From positions 2,177-22,243 of the forward strand of contig JAHFOZ010000017.1 in the NCBI GenBank assembly GCA_023261405.1: a stretch of DNA of 20,067 bases. The letters run 5' to 3'. Below, in pieces: positions 12,759 to 20,067 of the stretch; positions within the stretch are counted from its first letter, which is position 1; each line of letters begins with the position of its first letter. A model generated the notes under the pieces. That model did not search any database. It saw only the letters and a list, made by a program, of their open reading frames with translations, and had not been told where the DNA came from. Source of the DNA: Planctomycetota bacterium (lineage in GTDB: Bacteria; Planctomycetota; MHYJ01; JACPRB01). The translations under genes were made by a program, and so were the position numbers.

Positions 12759-13633
12759 TCGGCCGGGTTCACAAGATCGCCGCCAACGATTACGAGGTCC
12801 ACACCGCCGAGGGGCTGTTCCACTGCCGGTTCACCGGGAAGCTCAAGCGGGTGCGGCACGGCGAGCTCAAGCTGGCCGCGGTGGGCGACGAGGTGGAACT
12901 GGTGCCCGGGCAGGAGCGCCAGGGGACCATCGTCAAGGTCATGACCCGCCGCTCGAAACTCTCCCGGCACGACGTCCTGCACCCTTCCAGGGAGCAGGTG
13001 ATCGTGGCCAATGTGGATGTCCTCGTCATCGTCCAGGCGGCGTGCGATCCGGACTTCAACGATCTCGTGGCCGACAAGTGCACCGTGATGGCATCCGCCA
13101 ACGCGCTCCCCTGCGTCCTCGTCGTGAATAAGAGCGATCTGGGCCGGCCCGACATCTCCGCGTACGAGCAGTCGGGATACCGGTGCCTCCGCACCTCCAC
13201 GACGACGGGAGAAGGTGTGGAGGGGCTGGCGGCGCTCCTGGGAGGCAAGACCTCCGTTTTCATGGGGCCTTCCGGCGTGGGCAAGTCGTCCCTGCTCAAC
13301 GCGCTCCGGCCGGACCTGGGGCTCAAGGTGGGGGAGGTCTCGCGCACGGGGGAGGGACGGCACACGACGACGTGGGTCGACCTCATCCCGGTGGCCGGCG
13401 GCCTGGTGGCCGACACTCCGGGCCTCGAGTTCTTCACATTCTGGCGCGTCACGCCGGAGAACCTGAAGGACCACTTCCTGGACCTCGCGGATCTGGCGGA
13501 GGGCTGCAGGTTCCGCAATTGCTCCCACACCACGGAGGAGACCTGCGCGGTGCGCGGGCGCGCGGCCGCCTCCCGCTATCGGAACTACCTTGCCGTGCGT
13601 GAATCGCTCCTCGCCCGCCGGCCCGCGTTTTAG
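12755..13633 (+). CDS. rsgA: Ribosome small subunit biogenesis GTPase RsgA
   Basis: 292 residues. An OB-fold (1-65) starts MIGRVHKIAANDYEV. A circularly permuted GTPase domain follows, with G4 NKSD (125-128) before G1 GPSGVGKSS (171-179), then GEGRHTTT (199-206) and G3 DTPG (220-223). The C-terminal zinc site is Cys251, Cys256, His258, Cys264 (CRFRNCSHTTEETC). RsgA checks late 30S assembly. The ATG overlaps the stop of the NrdD-like gene (ATGA), so it is translationally coupled. A much longer upstream extension of this frame (from 12077) is only out-of-frame sequence of the preceding gene. All catalytic features look normal. Confidence 0.96.
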   Translation: MIGRVHKIAANDYEVHTAEGLFHCRFTGKLKRVRHGELKLAAVGDEVELVPGQERQGTIVKVMTRRSKLSRHDVLHPSREQVIVANVDVLVIVQAACDPDFNDLVADKCTVMASANALPCVLVVNKSDLGRPDISAYEQSGYRCLRTSTTTGEGVEGLAALLGGKTSVFMGPSGVGKSSLLNALRPDLGLKVGEVSRTGEGRHTTTWVDLIPVAGGLVADTPGLEFFTFWRVTPENLKDHFLDLADLAEGCRFRNCSHTTEETCAVRGRAAASRYRNYLAVRESLLARRPAF

Positions 13634-13683
13634 CGGATTCCCAACGACTCTCCCGGCCTTCGCGTTCAAGCGGTCAGGTCCCC

Positions 13684-13759
13684 GGTACCTCGACATTCAA
13701 GGCCGGGACCGGTCGTGCCCCTGCGGGCGATGGATCCTGAACTTCTGCGGCTCGGTACT
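13684..13759. repeat. Palindromic intergenic element, copy B
   Basis: A 76-nt element between rsgA and smc, related to copy A at 1940-2016. The outer ends can pair (GGTACC 13684-13689 with GGTACT 13754-13759, one G:U). The inner hairpin is GCCC (13717-13720), loop CTGC, GGGC (13725-13728). The right arm (13739-13759, GAACTTCTGCGG...) equals the reverse complement of copy A's left arm at 19 of 21 positions. The core GGGACCGGTCGTGCCCC (13705-13721) matches copy A's core in the same strand sense at 16 of 17. The remainder of the 13634-13848 gap shows no gene; GATAAT at about 13782 could be a weak -10 for smc. Confidence 0.7.
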
Positions 13760-13848
13760 CAGGATCGGGGGTCCGACGGCCGATAATGTTTCTGGTCGAG
13801 ATCGGGCCGCGCCCGTTCGAAGGTCATCAGGGATTAGGTGAGGGGAAG

Positions 13849-16800
13849 ATGCAACTCAAAAAGCTTGAGATGTGCGGCTTCAAGTCCTTCGCGAACCGGA
13901 CGGAAGTCGTCTTCGATCGCGGCGTCACGGGCATCGTGGGCCCCAACGGCTGCGGCAAGTCCAACGTCGTGGACGCGATCAAGTGGGTGCTGGGCACGCT
14001 CTCCTACAAGTCCGTCCGCGGCGAGGAGATGCTGGACGTGATCTTCAAGGGCGCCCAGGGAGTGGCGCCCATGGGGTTCGCCGAGGTCTCGCTGACGCTG
14101 GACAACTCCGACCACACGCTGGCCCTCGAATTCGAGGAGGTCACGATCACGCGGCGGCTCTTCCTCACGGGCGAGGGCGAGTACTACATCAACAGGGCCC
14201 CGTGCCGGCTCAAGGACATCCGCGAACTGCTCTACGGCACGGGCATCGGCACCGACAACTACTCGGTGATCGAGCAGGGGAAGATCGACAAGCTGGTCCT
14301 GTCGAACCCGCACGAGCGGCGGCTGGTCTTCGACGAGGCGGCGGGCATCTCCAAGTACCGTGCGAAGAAGCGCGAGACGGAGAACCGGCTGGACAAGGTC
14401 TCGCAGGACCTCCTCCGGATCCAGGACGTCGTGGGCGAGGTGCAAAAGCAGCTGCGCTCCGTGCGGGCCCAGGCCGGGCGCGCCGCCCGGTACAAGGAAC
14501 TCTCCGAGCAGCTCAAGACGAAGCGCCTCAGCTTCGTGCTCCAGGAACACAGGACGCTGGCCGCGCGCGGGGCGGAGATCGAATCGCGCCTCGAGGCGCT
14601 CGCTGAGGAGCGGCTGGCGCTCCGGACGGAGGTCGAGTCGAGGGGGCGCGAACAGGGGGAGCTTCAGAAGCTCGTGGAAGCCGAGACGGGGCGGCACGCC
14701 GAGCGGGCGTCCGCGCTGGCGGCGCTGGAATCGCAGACGGCCTACCTGTCTAAATCCCTCGAGGCTGCGGAGGGACGGGGGCGCCAGATCGAGGAGGAGA
14801 GCGCCCGCGTGGAGGCCGACCGCCAGGGATTCGAGAGTCGGGCCAGCGAGGTGGAGTCGCGGGAGGCCGACGAGACTCGCAAGGTGCGGGAACTCGAGGG
14901 CCTCACCCGATCCAAGGCCGAGGAGGCCGCCGAGGCCGCCCGGCGCCTGGAGGAAGCCACGCGCGAGTGCTCCAGGGCCTCCGCCGATCTCGAGGCCAAG
15001 AAGGCCGAGTCCATGGAGCTGGCCCACAAAGAGAGCCAGTATCGCAACGAGCGTGACCGCCTGCAGAAGGACACGGCCGACCTGGAGCGGCGAGAGGACG
15101 TGGTGCGCGCGCAGGGGGAGAAGCTCTCGGTCGAGCTCGACGGGCTCCGCTCGAGGATCGGGGGCGCGCGGGCCGAGCGTTCGGGGATCGAGCTTGAGAT
15201 CATGGCGCTCATGGACCGCAAACGCGCGGCGGACGGCGAGCAGGCCGCGCTGAAGGCCGAGCGATCCCGCCTGGACGAGGAGCTCACGGGTCTCCGGGAG
15301 GCCAAGGAGCACCGCGTGGCCCGGCAGGAGACTCTGCGCGACCTGGAGGCCCAGCTCGAGGGGCTCGAGACGGGGGCCCGCACGCTCCTGACCGAGCGGC
15401 CCGAAGGGGTCCTGGGCACGGTGGCGGACGCGCTGGAGGTCTCGCCCGAGCAGGTGGCGGCCGTGGAGGCCGCCCTGGGGGACCGCGCCGGCGCGGTGGT
15501 CTGCGAGACGTCGGTCGATGCGGCCCGCGCGGCCGCACTCATTCGCGATCGCGGTCTCGGGCGCACGGTCCTGGTGGCCCTCGACGAGTGCCGGAACGGG
15601 TATTTCTCCGATGTGGAACTCCTCGCCCCAGGGGTTCTGGGGAACCTGAGTTCGTTCGTGAAGGCTCCGGCGCGCTTCCAAGGCATGGTCGATGCCCTCC
15701 TGGGGCATGCGCTCCTGGTGCAGGACGCCGGGGCGGCCCGCGAGGTCCGCCGCGAAGGTCTGACCGACTGGCCCCTCGTGACGTCCGATGGGGAAGTGTT
15801 CGATCATCCGGGCGTGGTGACCACGGGCCGGGGACGCACGACGCAGGGGCTCATCTCCCGGAAGTCCGAGCTCCGGAAGCTCGAGGATGAGGTCCGCGAA
15901 TCCCTGGAGCGGATCGCCGTCTGCGGCGAGCGGCAGAGCGAGGTGGAGCGCCGGCTCTGCGAGAAGGACGAGGAGCTGGTGCACCTGCGGCAGCAGATTT
16001 ACGAGAAGAACGTCACCCTGAACGAGAATGCCACCCAGGTCCAGCAGATGTCCGTGCGCGAGCACTTCCTGTCGGGGGAGCGCGAGAGCCAGGAGGGCGA
16101 GCTGATCGCGATCGGGCGGCAGGGCGCCGCGATGGCGGACCGCGCCAAGGCCCTCGAGACCCTCACGGCCGAGCTGTCGTGGCTCACGGCCCAGGTGGCA
16201 GGGGAGGTCACCAGCCAGGTGGAGATCGTGGCGCGGTACACCACCGCGAAGGCGGAGCTCCAGGACGCCCTCACGGCGGCCCGGATCGAGGCTGCAAAGA
16301 TGGACGAGCAGCGCACGTCCGCGCGGAAGCACCTGGAGGTGCTGGCCGCTGCGCGTGCGGAGGTGGAACGCTCCCAGGCGCGCGCGGCAAGACTCCTGGA
16401 GGAAGTCGCGGGTCGGGCGCTCGCCCTGGCCTCCGAGGTGCAGGGGTACAAGGAGGAGCGGGCGGCGCTCGAAGGCCGGCTCGCCGGATCCCGGGCGGAG
16501 GCCACGGAGGCCGCGAAGCGCCGCGAGGCCATCGCGGCGGAGGTCCAGGCTTCCCAGCAGGCCCGCTCGCGCGCCGAGGCGCAGCTGTCGCCCTGCGAGG
16601 AGGAGATTCAGCACCTCCGGGTGGAGGAGGAAGGGCTCCGCGTCAAGGTGGAGTCCGTGTCGCAGCGCGCGAAGGACGAACTGGCGATCGACCTCGCGGC
16701 GGCGGCCTCGACGGCGACGCCGGAGGAGGGCGTGGACTGGGCGGCCCTGGGCCGCGAGATCGACGAGGTCCGCGGGAAGCTCTCCAGCTTCGGCGCCGTG

Positions 16801-17439
16801 AACGTGGTGGCGCTCGACCAGCTGGCCGAGCTCGAGGAGCGGGAAAAGTACATGCTCACCCAGCAGGAGGACCTGGTCAAGTCCAAGACCCAGATGGAGG
16901 AGCTGATCCGCGACCTGAACCGCGAGTCGCGCGAGCTCTTCGAGAAGACCTTCGACTTCGTGCGCGAGCAGTTCGGCCAGATCTTCCGGAAGATCTTCGG
17001 GGGCGGCAAGTCGGACCTCGTCATCGAGCAGGCCGAGGGGGTGGACGCCATGGAGCAGGGGCTCGAGATCATGGCCCGGCCCCCCGGGAAGGAGCTGACG
17101 AGCATCTCGTTGCTCTCTGGCGGCGAGCGTTCGCTCACGGCCATCGCGCTCGTCATGGCCCTCTTCAAGGCGAACCCGAGCCCGTTCTGCCTGCTGGACG
17201 AGGCGGACGCGGCGCTGGACGAGAAGAACGTGGAGCGCTACGCCGGCGTGGTCCGGGAGTTCGCCGCGGAGACGCAGTTCATCGTCATCACCCACAACAA
17301 GCGCTCGATGGCCGTTTGCGATGCGCTGTACGGGGTGACCATGGAGCAGCCCGGTGTCTCGAAGAAGGTGAGCGTGAGCCTCTCGGGCGACGGCGGCCTG
17401 GATCTCCTGAAGGGGAAGGGCGCTCCGGCTCCGGCCTAG
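13849..17439 (+). CDS. smc: Chromosome segregation ATPase SMC
   Basis: 1196 residues, a normal SMC length. The N-terminal head begins MQLKKLEMCGFKSFANRTEV with Walker A GPNGCGKSN (31-39). Coiled coil runs from about 165 to 510 (Glu/Arg/Ala-rich heptads). The globular hinge lies at about 510-660 (EGVLGTVADALEV ... VTTGRGRTT). Returning coiled coil runs to about 1010, and the C-terminal head has signature LLSGGERSLTAIALVMALF (from 1088) and Walker B FCLLDEADAALD (about 1112-1123). SMC with ScpA/ScpB compacts and separates chromosomes; those partners are not in the window. I use ATG 13849, which gives the canonical N-terminus with GGTGAGGGGAAG upstream. An earlier ATG at 13786 would add 21 residues outside the family and is rejected. 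Confidence 0.97.
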   Translation: MQLKKLEMCGFKSFANRTEVVFDRGVTGIVGPNGCGKSNVVDAIKWVLGTLSYKSVRGEEMLDVIFKGAQGVAPMGFAEVSLTLDNSDHTLALEFEEVTITRRLFLTGEGEYYINRAPCRLKDIRELLYGTGIGTDNYSVIEQGKIDKLVLSNPHERRLVFDEAAGISKYRAKKRETENRLDKVSQDLLRIQDVVGEVQKQLRSVRAQAGRAARYKELSEQLKTKRLSFVLQEHRTLAARGAEIESRLEALAEERLALRTEVESRGREQGELQKLVEAETGRHAERASALAALESQTAYLSKSLEAAEGRGRQIEEESARVEADRQGFESRASEVESREADETRKVRELEGLTRSKAEEAAEAARRLEEATRECSRASADLEAKKAESMELAHKESQYRNERDRLQKDTADLERREDVVRAQGEKLSVELDGLRSRIGGARAERSGIELEIMALMDRKRAADGEQAALKAERSRLDEELTGLREAKEHRVARQETLRDLEAQLEGLETGARTLLTERPEGVLGTVADALEVSPEQVAAVEAALGDRAGAVVCETSVDAARAAALIRDRGLGRTVLVALDECRNGYFSDVELLAPGVLGNLSSFVKAPARFQGMVDALLGHALLVQDAGAAREVRREGLTDWPLVTSDGEVFDHPGVVTTGRGRTTQGLISRKSELRKLEDEVRESLERIAVCGERQSEVERRLCEKDEELVHLRQQIYEKNVTLNENATQVQQMSVREHFLSGERESQEGELIAIGRQGAAMADRAKALETLTAELSWLTAQVAGEVTSQVEIVARYTTAKAELQDALTAARIEAAKMDEQRTSARKHLEVLAAARAEVERSQARAARLLEEVAGRALALASEVQGYKEERAALEGRLAGSRAEATEAAKRREAIAAEVQASQQARSRAEAQLSPCEEEIQHLRVEEEGLRVKVESVSQRAKDELAIDLAAAASTATPEEGVDWAALGREIDEVRGKLSSFGAVNVVALDQLAELEEREKYMLTQQEDLVKSKTQMEELIRDLNRESRELFEKTFDFVREQFGQIFRKIFGGGKSDLVIEQAEGVDAMEQGLEIMARPPGKELTSISLLSGGERSLTAIALVMALFKANPSPFCLLDEADAALDEKNVERYAGVVREFAAETQFIVITHNKRSMAVCDALYGVTMEQPGVSKKVSVSLSGDGGLDLLKGKGAPAPA

Positions 17440-17451
17440 GGGCTTCTGACT

Positions 17452-17463
17452 GAAGGCGCCTTC
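17452..17463. promoter_or_regulatory. 12-bp perfect palindrome upstream of the pilus ATPase promoter
   Basis: GAAGGCGCCTTC ends six bases before the -35 hexamer at 17470. Its place suits an operator, or a short hairpin at the smc 3' end; no T-run follows. Confidence 0.3.
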
Positions 17464-17469
17464 GAACGG

Positions 17470-17498
17470 TTGCGCGGGCCCCCGTCCGCCGGTATGAT
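17470..17498 (+). promoter_or_regulatory. Promoter of the pilus retraction ATPase pair
   Basis: -35 TTGCGC (17470-17475) and -10 TATGAT (17493-17498, 5 of 6) with 17-bp spacing, in the 93-bp gap between smc and the next gene. It would leave a leader of about 27 nt before the ATG at 17533. Confidence 0.45.
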
Positions 17499-17532
17499 CC
17501 AGCACGCGTCCCGGGGAACCGGCGCGCGAGGA

Positions 17533-18840
17533 ATGGAACAGAACCTTTTCGGTCAGATCCTGCTCAACTTCAACCTCGTCACCAAGGCGCAGCTGGACAA
17601 GGCCACGGAGGCGCAGCAGAAGTCGAACCCGCCCCGCCTCCTGGGCGAGCTCCTGGTGGAGCAGGGCGCGGTGGACGAGAAGACGCTCCAGAGCATCCTG
17701 AGCGTGCAGCGCCGCAAGCTGGAGCTCACCCGGTCCCAGGCCCGCAGCCCCGAGAGCGAGCTCCGCACGCGGCTCCTCAAGGCCACGGCGCAGGACTTTC
17801 TGAAGGTGGCGAAGGAGCTTGGGGCGTCCGACCTCTACCTCACGTCGACGCTCAAGCCGATGATCCGGCTCCACGGGAACCTCATGGACCTCCCCGCCGA
17901 GGCGCCCAGCTTCGAGGACAGCCGGAGGCTGATCCTGGCGCTCCTCACGAAGGAGCAGGTGGAGGAGTACTACGCGAAGAAGTACGTGGACGTCCTGCTC
18001 ACGGTGGAGGGGGTGGGGCGATTCCGGGCGAGCGTCTTCCGGCACCTCCGCGGCATCGCGGGCATCTTCCGCGTGATCGCCGACCAGATCGTGCCCTTCG
18101 AAAAGCTGGGGCTGCCGCCCGCGGCGCGCCGGTTCGCGGACCTGAGCCGCGGGCTCGTGCTCGTGACAGGGCCCGCGGGGTCGGGGAAGTCCACGACCCT
18201 CGTCTCGCTGGTGGACCTCATCAACCGGCACCAGAGGCTCCACGTGATCACCATCGAGGACCCGATCGAGGTGATCCACGCGAGCGAGAAGTCCTTCGTC
18301 TCGCAGCGGCAGGTCCCGGGCCACTCCAAGACGTTCGCCACCGCTCTGCGGGCGGCCCTCCGCGAGGACCCGGACGTGATCGTCGTGGGCGAGCTGCGCG
18401 ACCCCGAGACCGTGGCCACCGCGATCACCGCGGCGGAGACGGGCCACCTCATCTTCGGCACGCTCCACACCCACAACGCGCACCGCACCGTGCTGCGGGT
18501 GCTGGACCAGTTCCCCGCCCAGAAGCGCGAACACATCCGCGCCCTCCTGGCGGGGGTTCTGCGGGGCGTCGTGTCGCAGCAGCTGGTGCCCAACCTAGAC
18601 GGGAAGGGGCGCAGCCTGGCCTGCGAGGTGATGGTGGTGAATTCCGCCATCTCAAACCTGATCCGGGACGACCGGGCCTGGCAGATCCCCATGGTGATGC
18701 AGACCCACCGGAAACTGGGCATGAAGCTGATGGACGACTCGCTCATCGAGCTGATCCAGCGAAAGAAGATTTCTCTGGAGGAGGCGCTCCACAGGGCGAC
18801 GGACCGGACCAAGTTCGTCAACCCGGTGGCGCAGGGGTAG
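17533..18840 (+). CDS. PilT-family ATPase with N-terminal MshEN-like domain
   Basis: 435 residues. Residues 1-60 resemble the MshEN/GspE N-terminal module (LFGQILLNFNLVTKAQLDKA, LLGELLVEQGAVDEKTLQSI), which in some proteins binds cyclic-di-GMP. Residues 85-430 are a PilT-type motor: Walker A GPAGSGKST (213-221), Asp box IEDPIE (241-246), Walker B DPDVIVVGELRD (279-290), His box HLIFGTLHTHNA (305-316) and SAISNLIRDD (371-380, cf. PilT AIRNLIRE). The lack of a four-cysteine zinc domain argues against the extension motor PilB. It probably powers or tunes type IV pilus retraction. ATG 17533 is chosen because the MshEN match begins at once; a TTG at 17470 and an ATG at 17494 would overlap the promoter. 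A standard PilT follows after 3 nt, so the pair is an operon. No pilin or PilB/C/M genes are in the window. Confidence 0.9.
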   Translation: MEQNLFGQILLNFNLVTKAQLDKATEAQQKSNPPRLLGELLVEQGAVDEKTLQSILSVQRRKLELTRSQARSPESELRTRLLKATAQDFLKVAKELGASDLYLTSTLKPMIRLHGNLMDLPAEAPSFEDSRRLILALLTKEQVEEYYAKKYVDVLLTVEGVGRFRASVFRHLRGIAGIFRVIADQIVPFEKLGLPPAARRFADLSRGLVLVTGPAGSGKSTTLVSLVDLINRHQRLHVITIEDPIEVIHASEKSFVSQRQVPGHSKTFATALRAALREDPDVIVVGELRDPETVATAITAAETGHLIFGTLHTHNAHRTVLRVLDQFPAQKREHIRALLAGVLRGVVSQQLVPNLDGKGRSLACEVMVVNSAISNLIRDDRAWQIPMVMQTHRKLGMKLMDDSLIELIQRKKISLEEALHRATDRTKFVNPVAQG

Positions 18841-18843
18841 GAC

Positions 18844-19929
18844 ATGGCCACGATCGACCGCCTCCTGGACCTGATGAAGACCTGGGCCGCCTCCGATCTG
18901 CACCTGAAGTCCGGGATGAAGCCCCGCTTCCGGATCCAGGGGCAGCTCCAGGACGTCGAGGGCGCCCAGGTCATGAGCCGGGACGAGGTGGAGCGGCTCA
19001 CGCGGGAAATCCTCTCGGAGGAGCAGGAGCGGTACTACCGGGAGGACGGGGAGATCGACTTCGCGTACGGCGACGTAAAGTCCGGCCGTTTCCGTTGCAA
19101 TTACTTCCAGGAGCACCGGGGGCCGGGCGCGGTGTTCCGGAGGATCCCCGTGCAGATCCCGCAGTTGAAGGAGCTGAACCTGCCCGCGAGCCTCGAGGCC
19201 CTCATTCACTGCCGGAGCGGCCTGGTCCTGGTGACGGGGCCCACGGGGTCGGGGAAGACCTCCACGCTCGCCGCGCTCCTGGACCTCGTGAACACGCAGT
19301 ACCGGAAGCACATCATCACCCTTGAGGACCCCATTGAGTACCTGCACCCGAGCAAGAAGTCCGTGGTTCACCAGCGGGGGCTGCATTACGACCTCACCGA
19401 CTTCGCCTCGGGCATCAAGGCGGCGCTGCGCGAGGATCCGGACATCCTCCTGATCGGCGAGATGCGGGACCTGGAGACGATCCGGCTGGCGCTGACGGCG
19501 GCGGAGGTGGGCTGCCTGGTGTTCGCGACCCTGCACACGAACGGCTCGGCCCAGTCGATCGACCGCATCATCGACGTCTTCCCGGCGGACGAGCAGCCCC
19601 AGATCCGGGCGATGCTGTCCATGTCGCTGGCGGGCGTGGTGTCGCAGGTTCTGCTGACGCGGACGGACACGGGGGGGCGCCTCCCCGCGACCGAGGTGCT
19701 CTTCGGAAACCCGGCGGTGAGCAATCTGATCCGGGAGAATAAGATCCAGGAGATCACGAGCGTCATCCAGGCCGGGAAGCAGCAGGGGATGCACACGCTG
19801 GACGACTCGCTGGTCCAGCTCGTGACGAAGAAGCTGGTCTCCGCCGAGGAGGCCTACTCCTACGCCGAGAACAAGGGCTGGTTCGAGCAGTTCCTCCCCA
19901 TGGGGCCCCCGGAGGGCGGAACGCGCTGA
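18844..19929 (+). CDS. pilT: Type IV pilus retraction ATPase PilT
   Basis: 361 residues, standard PilT length. The N-terminal PAS-like domain contains ASDLHLKSGMKPRFRIQG (16-33). Motor motifs: Walker A GPTGSGKTS (132-140), Asp box LEDPIEYLH (160-168), Walker B DPDILLIGEMRD (198-209), His box LVFATLHTNGSAQSIDRIID (225-244) and the C-terminal AVSNLIRENK (291-300), close to the AIRNLIRE motif needed for retraction. It hydrolyses ATP at the inner-membrane base of the pilus to depolymerise the fibre. It lies 3 nt after the MshEN-PilT gene, a tandem like the PilT/PilU pairs of other bacteria. The last 12 residues (MGPPEGGTR) are a short low-complexity tail. All motor residues look intact. Confidence 0.96.
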   Translation: MATIDRLLDLMKTWAASDLHLKSGMKPRFRIQGQLQDVEGAQVMSRDEVERLTREILSEEQERYYREDGEIDFAYGDVKSGRFRCNYFQEHRGPGAVFRRIPVQIPQLKELNLPASLEALIHCRSGLVLVTGPTGSGKTSTLAALLDLVNTQYRKHIITLEDPIEYLHPSKKSVVHQRGLHYDLTDFASGIKAALREDPDILLIGEMRDLETIRLALTAAEVGCLVFATLHTNGSAQSIDRIIDVFPADEQPQIRAMLSMSLAGVVSQVLLTRTDTGGRLPATEVLFGNPAVSNLIRENKIQEITSVIQAGKQQGMHTLDDSLVQLVTKKLVSAEEAYSYAENKGWFEQFLPMGPPEGGTR

Positions 19930-19931
19930 GA

Positions 19932-19989
19932 GGGCGGGAAAGCCCCCACAGGGATTGCCCGGCCGCCGCAGCGGCCGAGGGCAATCCCT
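19932..19989 (+). terminator. Strong compound hairpin after pilT
   Basis: A small stem GGGC (19932-19935) with GCCC (19942-19945) precedes a large hairpin: A+GGGATTGCCC (19950-19960) pairs with GGGCAATCCC+T (19979-19989), and inside it GGCCGC (19961-19966) pairs with GCGGCC (19971-19976) around CGCA. It starts 21 nt after the stop codon. The following TTCGCTTCG is T-poor, so it may act bidirectionally or with a factor. From 19990 to the end I see no gene or other element. Confidence 0.5.
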
Positions 19990-20067
19990 TCGCTTCGAGT
20001 GGGATAGCGTCTTTCGGCGCTTCCAGTCCGGCCGCGGGCGGACGATTTCCGTGACCGCCGGAGGCGG

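Noticed and set aside
13786..13848. Earlier SMC start at ATG 13786
   Set aside because: It adds 21 residues in front of the canonical MQLKKLEMCGFKSF start.
13834..18534. 1566-codon open frame on the minus strand opposite smc
   Set aside because: The plus strand encodes SMC with Walker A, signature and Walker B motifs. The minus frame is a G+C-driven shadow rich in Arg, Leu, His and Asp and without recognisable domains.
1..20067. CRISPR array, rRNA, insertion sequence, phage integrase, selenocysteine machinery
   Set aside because: No regularly spaced repeats, rRNA-like sequence, transposase, integrase, sel gene or tRNA-Sec-like structure was found on either strand by reading.

Overview
The window is G+C-rich (about two-thirds by eye) and densely coded. 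It looks like a chromosomal piece of a Gram-negative-type bacterium: YidC has a large periplasmic domain, there is a short lipoprotein signal peptide, and there are two retraction-type pilus ATPases. The mix (FtsQ-like protein away from a division cluster, C25 peptidase, SMC, tandem PilT proteins, a degenerate NrdD) would suit Planctomycetota, Acidobacteriota or a related uncultured lineage. No rRNA or other taxonomic marker is present, so the phylum is a guess.

Layout. (1) 1-997, minus strand: 5' part of a gingipain-type (C25) peptidase running off the left edge. (2) 1036-1941: FtsQ/DivIB-like protein, followed by a 77-nt palindromic element (1940-2016). (3) 2077-4541: two unrecognised membrane/exported proteins, coupled to an O6-methylguanine-DNA methyltransferase. 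The catalytic cysteine codon of that gene is TGA, and a bacterial SECIS-like hairpin lies just downstream, so the product is probably a selenoprotein. (4) 4542-4831: a less G+C-rich gap with several inverted repeats and a strong sigma70-type promoter. (5) 4832-8690: Trm112-like zinc protein, YidC, a LacI-HTH/PilZ-like fusion and MnmE in a tight row. (6) 8741-10188: a serine beta-lactamase-like lipoprotein converging with a DUF3102-like gene on the minus strand. (7) 10332-13633: NrdR, a degenerate NrdD with two ATP cones, and RsgA. (8) 13684-13759: a second copy of the palindromic element, then SMC. (9) 17533-19929: an MshEN-PilT fusion and a standard PilT, ending in a strong hairpin.

Functional groups: membrane protein insertion and tRNA modification (yidC to mnmE), nucleotide-pool sensing (nrdR plus the ATP-cone protein), ribosome assembly (rsgA), chromosome organisation (smc) and type IV pilus retraction (two ATPases). 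The most notable item is the TGA-containing methyltransferase at 4086-4541. Read conventionally, it would be missed as a 119-residue truncated gene. No selA, selB, selD or tRNA-Sec gene lies in the window, so Sec decoding must be supported from elsewhere in the genome.
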